From Planctomycetaceae bacterium (GTDB lineage Bacteria > Planctomycetota > Planctomycetia > Pirellulales > Pirellulaceae), in assembly GCA_005778405.1 (NCBI GenBank), contig SXOA01000065.1, positions 1 through 64,000 on the forward strand: a stretch of DNA of 64,000 nt. The letters run 5' to 3'. Shown here in pieces: positions 33,242-40,306 of this stretch. The notes below the pieces were generated by a model, which had not been told where the DNA came from, made no database searches, and saw nothing but the letters and a program-made list of their open reading frames with translations. The first letter of the stretch is position 1. Each line of letters opens with the position of its first letter. Both the position numbers and the translations under genes were made by a program.

Positions 33242-35881
33242 TTACCGCGTCAACAGATAGAACTGCACGTCGCGATAGCGCAGCCCCTCCGGAAGTTGCG
33301 ACAGCAGCGGCTGAATCTCGGCCGTGGGCGCGTCACCAAAGAGCACCGTGAGCTGCTTCCACTGTTCGTCCGTCAGGATCCAGCGGGGATCAACTTTCAT
33401 CCCTTCCCGCGCGGCGCGAAGCAAGTGCTCGAACAAGGTTTCTTCGGTAATCTTCCGAATCGCCTGGCACTCCTCGGCGGAATACCCTGATGAGAGGAGT
33501 TGCCACGTCCAGTAATGGTTGGCGCGTGTGTGAGGAGCGATATCTTCCCTCGTAGCCGGCTCGGCCGTAGCCGCACGCGGCCCGCGTGCCGGCTGAATGA
33601 CCACGGGAACGATGCTCTCCCTCAGCGGTTGCAACACTGGGCGTGGAGGCGTTGGCTCCACTGCCGGCACCTCCGGTGTAAAGCTCACAGGCGGGCCGCC
33701 TGTGGCTACGGGTTTGTGGCCTTGCTTGATTCGCAATAGTAAGGACTCATCCTCCGTCAGCGGCCCAGGGAGCGGGGCAGTGCCACGCATCACCTCGTCG
33801 CCGGTGGGAGTGAGTCGCACCGTGGGACGGAAGCGGGTTTCTTCGACTTGCTCCACAAGTTGCATGGCCAAAAGGGAGTCCATCAAATCGGCAATTTCCC
33901 GCCGCTTGAGATGCTTAAGGACTCCAAACGTGCTGAGCTTGTCGAGCCGCAATTGCGAAATCTCCTCCGCTTTCGAACCGGCGAGCATTTTGGCGACGAG
34001 GCCTTTGCCAGCTCGTCCCTTCGTACGCGCCACGCCGGAAAGAATCATTCGGGCCACTTCGAGCTGAGCCGCATCCGAGTTTTCCTGCGAGCTCTTGGTT
34101 TGCTTCTTTGGCGAAGGTTTGGAAAGTACCGGCCGGCAGTTGTCGCAGTGGCCGCAGCGGGCTTTGCCGAGGTCGCCAAAATAGTCCAGGATTTCCACTT
34201 GGCGGCACTTGCGGGTCCGGGCATAGCCGATGACTCGCTCCAGCTTTTCGTACTCCGCTTCTTTCCGCCGATCCAGTTCCGCGAAGTCGATGCCGAGCAG
34301 ATCGAACGGCTTCTTCCGCTCCAGCATGTGCGTCGCCCGCCCGCGGAAGGGCGGTACGTAATCAAACGCCTTGAGCTTGGAGAGCTCTTTCAGCGCCCGG
34401 TTGACCGCCGTGGTATCGAGCTCGGTCTTCTGGCACAGCATTGTTGGGCTCATGAAAACCCGCTCATGCCGCAGCTCCCCCACGATGTTTTCAATCGCCC
34501 GCATTACCTTCCGCTGAACCGTAGCCTCCGGCGAAAGCAGATCGACGAGCGTCGGCAGGTCGCTGTCGATGCGGACGGCGGCCTGGTTCTGCCGGGAATC
34601 GAGCCGCTCCAGCGCTCCGGATTTTTCCAGGATTTTCTCGCACGAGGCAATACCTTCCGTGGTGAGCGACAGGCCGGTTCCGTCCTTGATTTCCTGCAGC
34701 GTCAGCTCGATGGGGTCGGCCTGCTCACCACGGAGGAAATCGTAGACCTTCTTCACCGCTTCCCGCGGTGGATACTTGTTGTCGATGAAAAACTCCTGCA
34801 CGTACCGGTCCGCCTGGCTGAACAGCAGCAGGCAGCGGCTGGGGAGCCCGTCGCGGCCGGCACGCCCCGCTTCTTGATAGTACGCTTCCAGGCTGCCGGG
34901 CATGTTGAAATGCACGACAAACCGCAGGTCCGGTTTGTCGATCCCCATTCCGAACGCATTCGTAGCGACAATCAGCGGCAGCCGGTCCTCCATGAAATCG
35001 TCCTGAATGCGGCGGCGATCATCGGGCGGCAGACCGGCGTGATAGAGGCCGACTTTGCGGTCCTTCTGAATCTCACGCAGGGTCTCCACCAGCTCTTCGC
35101 ACCGCTTGCGAGTGGCGGCATAAATGATCCCCGCGCCGGGCGTCTCTTCCAAAAACACACGCAGGGCTTCGTATTTTCCCAGATCCCCCTGCGGCTCCTG
35201 GACTTCGAAGCGGAGATTGGCCCGGGCGAAACCGGTGATAAATATCTTGGGCTGTCTGAGTTGCAACTGTTTCGACACGTCGTCCCGGACCTTCGGCGTG
35301 GCCGTGGCGGTGAGGGCGATGGTCTGAGGCCAGCCGAGCCGCTCGCGGAAGCGGCCGAGGCGGGCATAGTCGGGGCGAAAATCGTGCCCCCATTCGCTGA
35401 TGCAGTGAGCTTCGTCCACCGCCAGCAGATGCACGTTCGCGGCCCGCACCTTCTCCAAAAACAGTTGATGCCGCAACCGCTCCGGGGCGATGTAGACCAG
35501 GTCCAGCCGCCCCGCCGCCATCTCTTCCATCCGCTCCCGCTGCTCGGCTTGCGTGAGCGAGCTGTTGATAAACGTGGCCGCGATGCCCAGGGCCTGCAGA
35601 GCATCCACCTGATCCTTCATCAGCGCGATGAGGGGCGAAACGACGAGCGTCAGCCCCTCGCGCATTACGGCCGGCAGTTGATAGCAAAGACTTTTGCCTC
35701 CCCCCGTCGGCATGATGCAAAGGCAGTCTTGTTTCTCAATGACGGCCGATATTACCTCCCGCTGGCCGGGGCGGAACGAGGCGAGACCGAAGCGGGAAAG
35801 ATGCGCGTCGATGCTCCCCTCCGGCGCAGCGCCAACCGGGGATTCAGTTCGTGGTTCGGCAGCGGATTGGCCCAGGGACAT
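33242..35881 (-). CDS. recQ: ATP-dependent DNA helicase RecQ
   Basis: 3'-5' superfamily 2 helicase for recombination and fork repair. 879 residues, longer than the ~610 of E. coli RecQ. Walker A P-T-G-G-G-K-S at 58-64; D-E-A-H at 156-159; motif III A-L-T-A-T-A-T; motif VI Q-E-A-G-R-A-G-R-D-G. The RQC zinc cluster spans about 559-582 (C-R...C-G-H-C-D-N-C). Past the winged helix there is a proline-rich linker containing a repeat-encoded stretch (about 719-732) and a C-terminal helix-turn-helix of the kind often found in bacterial RecQ (HTH_40; H-Y-W-T-W-Q-L-L-S-S-G-Y-S near 790). No HRDC domain is evident. Confidence 0.95.
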   Translation of the reverse strand: MSLGQSAAEPRTESPVGAAPEGSIDAHLSRFGLASFRPGQREVISAVIEKQDCLCIMPTGGGKSLCYQLPAVMREGLTLVVSPLIALMKDQVDALQALGIAATFINSSLTQAEQRERMEEMAAGRLDLVYIAPERLRHQLFLEKVRAANVHLLAVDEAHCISEWGHDFRPDYARLGRFRERLGWPQTIALTATATPKVRDDVSKQLQLRQPKIFITGFARANLRFEVQEPQGDLGKYEALRVFLEETPGAGIIYAATRKRCEELVETLREIQKDRKVGLYHAGLPPDDRRRIQDDFMEDRLPLIVATNAFGMGIDKPDLRFVVHFNMPGSLEAYYQEAGRAGRDGLPSRCLLLFSQADRYVQEFFIDNKYPPREAVKKVYDFLRGEQADPIELTLQEIKDGTGLSLTTEGIASCEKILEKSGALERLDSRQNQAAVRIDSDLPTLVDLLSPEATVQRKVMRAIENIVGELRHERVFMSPTMLCQKTELDTTAVNRALKELSKLKAFDYVPPFRGRATHMLERKKPFDLLGIDFAELDRRKEAEYEKLERVIGYARTRKCRQVEILDYFGDLGKARCGHCDNCRPVLSKPSPKKQTKSSQENSDAAQLEVARMILSGVARTKGRAGKGLVAKMLAGSKAEEISQLRLDKLSTFGVLKHLKRREIADLMDSLLAMQLVEQVEETRFRPTVRLTPTGDEVMRGTAPLPGPLTEDESLLLRIKQGHKPVATGGPPVSFTPEVPAVEPTPPRPVLQPLRESIVPVVIQPARGPRAATAEPATREDIAPHTRANHYWTWQLLSSGYSAEECQAIRKITEETLFEHLLRAAREGMKVDPRWILTDEQWKQLTVLFGDAPTAEIQPLLSQLPEGLRYRDVQFYLLTR
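33686..33704. repeat. CACAGGCGG-G-CCGCCTGTG palindrome inside recQ
   Basis: Perfect 19-base palindrome, continued by a GCTACGGGTTTG flank, read in frame by recQ as part of its linker (V-A-T-G-G-P-P-V). It resembles dispersed planctomycete palindromes, but no second copy is present in this window. Confidence 0.5.
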
Positions 35882-35931
35882 GGGAACATTGTACCGGCGG
35901 GTCTGGGCGCAGGAACTCGCTGCACCTGCCG

Positions 35932-38900
35932 CTACTTCCCAAACGCCTTGTCTTCCGCCTTCCCCGCGCTGCGCATGTAAGCGACGAGATCCAGGATCTC
36001 CTCTTTCGTCAGCGTGTTGATCAGTCCCTGGGGCATTTCCGATATTTTGGAAAGCTGCCGGGCTTGGATGTTGTCTTTCTCGATGACGATTGGCTCTTTG
36101 GCGAAGGGATCGGGCCGCAGCTTGATCTGTTTGGCGTTCTCTTCCAGGATACGGCCGTTAAAGACCTCGCCGTCCTTGGTGAGGATCGACGTGTTGAGGT
36201 ATTGGTCCGAGATCGCCTTCGACGGAACGATCAGCGACTCCAGAATGTACGTCGGGTTGAAGCGGTTGCCCACGCCCGTGATGTCCGGGCCGGTGTCGCC
36301 GCCATCGCCGTTGAAGCGGTGGCATTTGTAGCACTGAGCCGCCTGGTAGGCGACTTTCCCTTTCTCGAACGAGCGGCCCTTCTCCACCGCGTTCAGTTCC
36401 GGCAGCAGATCTTCCATCTGCCAGTTGTGGACGAACTGCCGCGTCGTTTCCAGCTTCACGACCTCGACTCGCGCCTTTCCTTCGATCACATCCTTGAGGG
36501 CTAGCCGGTCGGCGTCGGTCAGTCTAGCCGCGGCGTCGTCGCGGATCTTGTCGAGGAACTTGCGAAAGCTGTTGCCGCCGCGGTAACTCTGCTGGGCCAT
36601 TGGAATCCAGCTAAAGAACGCCCGCCGCTGCTCGTTATTCATCAGATGGCTGACGTTGCGGAGCACCAGCACGTAGTGGAGTTGGTCCTCCTGCGTCTGC
36701 GAAGTCGCTAGCAGTTTCATTCCCGGTGCAACGACCGCCGGTGCTTCCAGATAGGCCAGCAAAGCCGCCAACTCGTGGTTGACGTTCTCGCTCTGGTTCG
36801 GAAACAGCGGCGCAATGCGGCCGGCCAGCGCCGTTGCCAGCTTGGGGTCCGGCCTGGCGGGACGAATCGTCGCCAGGTTCTGCTCCGGCGAAAGGCCTCC
36901 GGGGTCCTTCTGCAGATCATGCAGGCGAATGAAGGCCAGTCCGCTAGCGCGGATGGCGGCCAGGAACTGGTCCTCCGTCATCTTCTCCCACGGCAGCAGA
37001 CTGAGGCGGGTGACAATATTCTCCAGGAGCGCTTTGTCGCCGCGCTTCCCCGTGCGAGCCAACGCGACCATCGCATGAATGGCAGCCGTCGTGCGCTGTT
37101 CGCTAAGGGCTTTGTCCTGCCACAGCTTGGGATCCTGATGCTCGATGGCAATTCGGGCCGCGTAGCGGATCGCCCGGTCATTGCTATTGAAGTGCGGCCA
37201 GGCAACTTCAATCGCCTTGGGATCCTCCTTCATGTGATACGCTTCGAGGCTGTGTCGCACTTCGCGGGCCTTCGCGGCAGCTTCATCCTTGACGATTTCC
37301 GCCGGCGCAGTGCTTTCGCTCCCCGTGTACGTCACCCGGTACAGTCCCGACTGTGTCCGCCGTCCGCCGATGGCAAAGTACATCGCCCCATCCGTGTTCA
37401 CAACAATGTCCGTCACCGGCAGCGGCTTCCCTTCGATGAACACCTCGAAGTTGCTAGTGTACGTGGAGCCGGTGGGCGTCATGTGGACGGCGTAAATCTT
37501 GCCGTAGGTCCAGTCGTTGATGAAGAAAGCCCGCTGATATTTGGCCGGGAACTTGGCCCCGGTGCCGAACATGCCGCCGGTCGGCGAGCCGAGGCCGATG
37601 TTGGCGACCGCCCCCAGACTGTCGGGCGAATACTCCATCCACTTGCCGGTCCCGTTCCGCCAGCCGTACTCGCCGCCGCTGACGATGTGGTTGACGCGCG
37701 TGGGGCGATACCACGGGGTGCCGGTGTCCCACTCCATGTCGCTGTCAAAGTTGAACAGCTCGCCGTCGGTGTTGAAGTCGATGTCGTAGGTATTCCGCAG
37801 GCCGCCGCAAATCAACTCCCAGTTCTTGCCGTCCAAATCGCAGCGGGCGACCCAGCCGGCGGGGGAGAAAATGTGTGGATCATGCCCGCCGCCGTCGGGA
37901 TTGCGGAGCAGGAGTTGATCTTCGGCCCAGTTGCGATGCGGCGAATTCGAGGCGTAACCTTCCGGCGGCTTCGTGAAGTTGCCGGCCACCAGATAGAGCT
38001 TGCCGTCGGGGCCGAGGCGAACCGCATGTGGGCCGTGTTCGCCGCCGCCGTCGATGCTTTTCAGCAGCTCGACCTTGTCGTACTGGTCGTCCCCGTTCGT
38101 GTCGGTCACGCGGTACAGCCCCCGCTTATACTTCTGCCCCTCGTTGTTGACGACATACAGGGCATTCCCCACATGCAGCATTCCGTGGGCCTCGCCAATG
38201 GCCACGTCGAGCTTCTCCACCTTCGTCGACGCCAGATCTTTCCCCGGCGTGACGCGGTACAGACTGCCGTACTGGTCGCTCACAATCAGCCGCCCCTTGG
38301 GGTCGGGCGTCATGCTCACCCAGCTCCCCTGCTCGTCCTTGGGAACCGAATAGAGCAGCTCCACCTTGAAGCCGGCAATCGCCCTGATGTTTTCTTCGAT
38401 GGTCGCCGCGATGCCGGCCGGCTTGGTCGGATCGAGCGAAACGCTGGCCCAGGGAGCAATGCCAATCTTGCCGATCACGTGCGGCTTCTTCCAGCCAACG
38501 TCATCGAACTTAACGGCCTGCCATCCCTTCTCTGCTTCCTTCGCCGTCAGCCACGAGGCATCCGTCACAATCTGCTCCTTCGAGCCGTCGGCATTCTCAA
38601 TCAAAATCAGCCCGACGAAACCAGCCGGCCCTCCTTCGTTCACGCCCCGAATCGCAATGACGTTTTTTCCCTCGACGAGATGTTTGGCGATGTTTTCGCG
38701 GGCGGGATAGGTCCATTCCCGCTTCTGCGTCACCATCTGGCCATTCACAAACAACGTAAAGTTGTTGTCGCACGAGCCCAAAAACAAAGCCGACTTCGGC
38801 GTTCCCTTCAGCTGAAATGCCTTGCGAAAAAAGACCGTCTCATTGTCCTTCGCGTCCTGAGCCGCCCAGAGCCACTGGGGATCGGCAGCGAAAGAGGGGA

Positions 38901-38958
38901 AGGCAGCTCCCAGCGTGAGAAGAAGTAACATCGAAAACTGGCGAGGCGAAAACCGCAT
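35932..38958 (-). CDS. PVC-type c-cytochrome / glucose-dehydrogenase-like protein
   Basis: 1008-residue secreted multidomain protein. Signal peptide from ATG 38958 (L-L-L-L-T-L-G-A-A-F-P-S-F-A). The first ~170 residues form a beta-sandwich (W-L-W-A-A-Q...F-F-R-K-A-F near 30). A six-bladed propeller of the PVC glucose-dehydrogenase type follows (G-E-A-H-G-M-L; V-R-L-G-P-D-G-K-L-Y; C-G-G-L-R-N-T-Y-D-I-D-F-N). A HEAT-like helical region comes next, then a C-terminal c-type heme domain with C-Y-K-C-H near residue 873 and a methionine-containing end (I-S-E-M-P-Q-G). Probably passes electrons from sugar oxidation in the periplasm; substrate unknown. Confidence 0.9.
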   Translation of the reverse strand: MRFSPRQFSMLLLLTLGAAFPSFAADPQWLWAAQDAKDNETVFFRKAFQLKGTPKSALFLGSCDNNFTLFVNGQMVTQKREWTYPARENIAKHLVEGKNVIAIRGVNEGGPAGFVGLILIENADGSKEQIVTDASWLTAKEAEKGWQAVKFDDVGWKKPHVIGKIGIAPWASVSLDPTKPAGIAATIEENIRAIAGFKVELLYSVPKDEQGSWVSMTPDPKGRLIVSDQYGSLYRVTPGKDLASTKVEKLDVAIGEAHGMLHVGNALYVVNNEGQKYKRGLYRVTDTNGDDQYDKVELLKSIDGGGEHGPHAVRLGPDGKLYLVAGNFTKPPEGYASNSPHRNWAEDQLLLRNPDGGGHDPHIFSPAGWVARCDLDGKNWELICGGLRNTYDIDFNTDGELFNFDSDMEWDTGTPWYRPTRVNHIVSGGEYGWRNGTGKWMEYSPDSLGAVANIGLGSPTGGMFGTGAKFPAKYQRAFFINDWTYGKIYAVHMTPTGSTYTSNFEVFIEGKPLPVTDIVVNTDGAMYFAIGGRRTQSGLYRVTYTGSESTAPAEIVKDEAAAKAREVRHSLEAYHMKEDPKAIEVAWPHFNSNDRAIRYAARIAIEHQDPKLWQDKALSEQRTTAAIHAMVALARTGKRGDKALLENIVTRLSLLPWEKMTEDQFLAAIRASGLAFIRLHDLQKDPGGLSPEQNLATIRPARPDPKLATALAGRIAPLFPNQSENVNHELAALLAYLEAPAVVAPGMKLLATSQTQEDQLHYVLVLRNVSHLMNNEQRRAFFSWIPMAQQSYRGGNSFRKFLDKIRDDAAARLTDADRLALKDVIEGKARVEVVKLETTRQFVHNWQMEDLLPELNAVEKGRSFEKGKVAYQAAQCYKCHRFNGDGGDTGPDITGVGNRFNPTYILESLIVPSKAISDQYLNTSILTKDGEVFNGRILEENAKQIKLRPDPFAKEPIVIEKDNIQARQLSKISEMPQGLINTLTKEEILDLVAYMRSAGKAEDKAFGK

Positions 38959-39044
38959 TACAATCGCTCCGAATCGTGAATTTGTTCTGGTAAGTTTCCG
39001 TAAATTGCAGCCCCCCAGTATAGGCAAAAAATGGGGGCGGAACT

Positions 39045-39152
39045 ATGTCTGAGCAGGTACTGCCAAAAGTGCTCGTAGATGAGATGGCCGTCACTTTTGC
39101 TCGCTGCGTCGCGGCCGCCAATCGCGCGGCAATACGGGCTGGCGTCTGGTGA
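39045..39152 (+). CDS. Possible 35-residue small protein
   Basis: ATG 39045 to TGA 39152. The product is an amphipathic helix candidate (V-L-P-K-V-L-V-D-E-M-A-V-T-F-A-R, then A-A-A-N-R-A-A-I-R-A-G-V). A purine-rich GGGGGCGGAA precedes the ATG. The ending A-I-R-A-G looks like a truncated small protein rather than a chance frame, but this is weak evidence. Confidence 0.28.
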   Translation: MSEQVLPKVLVDEMAVTFARCVAAANRAAIRAGVW

Positions 39153-39260
39153 GAAGTTCAGGAAACCTTTGTCGGAATGTATTGACTGAGCCAGCGGGAT
39201 GCTTACAGGTGCGAGTAGATAGAAGAGCGAGGATTGAAGACAGAGGTTAGGGATGCGATG

Positions 39261-39294
39261 ACCCTCACCCCGGCCCTCTCCCAAGGGCAGAGGG
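39261..39294. repeat. CCCTCACCCCGGCCCTCTCCC dispersed repeat
   Basis: Third copy of the family seen at 1-24 and 21663-21696. Ends eleven bases before the epmA stop codon, on its 3' side. Confidence 0.82.
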
Positions 39295-39304
39295 TTAATT
39301 AGGC

Positions 39305-40306
39305 TCAAGCTCGCTCGATCGGGAACGCCATCACTTCCTGAATCGTCTTCGCGCCGGTAGTGGCCATTACCAAGCGGTCGAAGCCCAGGGCGCAGCCGGA
39401 GCATGACGGCAAGCCGAGGTCCATCGCGGCTAGTAAACGGCTTTCTTCGGGAAGCGGCTGCTTGCCATCCGATTGTCGGAGCACGTTGTTGCGTCCATTT
39501 CGCTCGCGGAGGACTGCCGGGTCGAGCAGTTCGTGGTAGCCGTTGGCGAGCTCGATGCCGCGGACGTAGAGCTCGAATCGTTCGGCGACAGGCGGGTTGC
39601 CTTGTCTCACTCGCGCCAACGCAGATTGGCTGGCGGGATAGTCGTAGAGGATGGTGGGGCGGCTTTGGCCGAGGTGGGGCTCAACTTTCTGAGTGAGGAG
39701 GAGGTCGAGGTCGAGGTGGAGGTCGTGGTCGAGACTCGAATCGGGAGGCCTGCGGTCAGTCGTTCCGGCGGGGTCGGGAGACCCGCGCCGAACATCAAGA
39801 GGATCCACGCCAGCGTAACGCACGAACGCCTCGCGGTAGGTCAGTCGCTCCGGCGCTCCCAGACCTAACATCTCGTCGGCCAGGTCCGCCAGGAGTTGCA
39901 TGCCGGCAGCATAGTCATCACCGGTGCGATACCACTCGACCATCGTGAACTCTGGATTGTGCAGCGGGCCGATTTCTCCGCCGCGGAAGGCGCGGGTGAC
40001 TTGGTAAATGGCACCGAGTTGGCCCTTTCCCGCCACCAGCAGCCGCTTCATGGCAAACTCTGGTGACGTTTGCAGCCATAGCTTCGGGCCGACCTGCGGC
40101 TCTCGCGGATCGGCGAACAACGTGACCGATAGCGGGTCCAAGTGTCGGTCCACCACCACGTCATGGCTGAGGAGCGGCGTCTCCACCTCCAGAAAGCCGC
40201 GGCTGTCGAAGAAGGCCCGCAGGCGTTTTAACAAGACCGCTCGAAAGGCGAGCATTTCGAGCGAAGCGGAGGGCAGGAAGTCAATCTGGACATTGGGAGG
40301 GGACAT
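39305..40306 (-). CDS. epmA: EF-P lysine aminoacylase EpmA/GenX (class II LysRS-like) with repeat-derived insert
   Basis: 333-residue truncated lysyl-tRNA-synthetase paralogue that attaches beta-lysine to elongation factor P. Class II motifs are intact: motif 1 G-F-L-E-V-E-T-P near 37, motif 2 Y-Q-V-T-R-A-F-R-G-G-E near 101 with H-N-P-E-F-T-M-V-E-W, and motif 3 G-C-A-L-G-F-D-R-L-V-M near 307. No anticodon-binding domain, as expected. Residues about 171-201 (S-P-D-P-A-G-T-T-D-R-R-P, then D-H-D-L-H-L-D-L-D-L) are encoded by low-complexity repeat DNA at 39704-39796, replacing a variable loop. Its ATG overlaps the TAA of the PSD1 gene (TAATG). Confidence 0.9.
   Translation of the reverse strand: MSPPNVQIDFLPSASLEMLAFRAVLLKRLRAFFDSRGFLEVETPLLSHDVVVDRHLDPLSVTLFADPREPQVGPKLWLQTSPEFAMKRLLVAGKGQLGAIYQVTRAFRGGEIGPLHNPEFTMVEWYRTGDDYAAGMQLLADLADEMLGLGAPERLTYREAFVRYAGVDPLDVRRGSPDPAGTTDRRPPDSSLDHDLHLDLDLLLTQKVEPHLGQSRPTILYDYPASQSALARVRQGNPPVAERFELYVRGIELANGYHELLDPAVLRERNGRNNVLRQSDGKQPLPEESRLLAAMDLGLPSCSGCALGFDRLVMATTGAKTIQEVMAFPIERA
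39704..39796. repeat. Repeat-derived and microsatellite-like segment inside epmA
   Basis: A GAGGTCGAGGT-type tandem stretch (39704-39730) adjoins a GGGTCGGGAGACCCG palindrome (39774-39788) and a CGGGAGGCCTGCGGTC block. Read on the minus strand as Asp/Leu/His-rich residues. It resembles dispersed G-G-G-T-C-T-C-C-C-G-A-C-C-C elements of planctomycete genomes; no second copy is in this window. Confidence 0.5.

Larger units (their letters stand above)
38959..39304. other. 346-bp intergenic region with a small frame and a dispersed repeat
   Basis: Separates the PVC cytochrome gene start from the epmA stop. It holds a 35-codon plus-strand frame (39045-39152), a CCCCC...GGGGG inverted pair around 39011-39037, and the repeat at 39261-39294. 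Nothing else recognised. Confidence 0.4.

Noticed and set aside
33848-35980. 710-codon open frame on the plus strand opposite recQ
   Set aside because: It is antisense to a clear RecQ helicase, has the Arg/Ala/Leu bias of GC-rich shadow frames and no domain.
36775-38928. 717-codon open frame on the plus strand opposite the PVC cytochrome
   Set aside because: Antisense shadow of a gene with recognisable propeller and heme domains; no family motif of its own.
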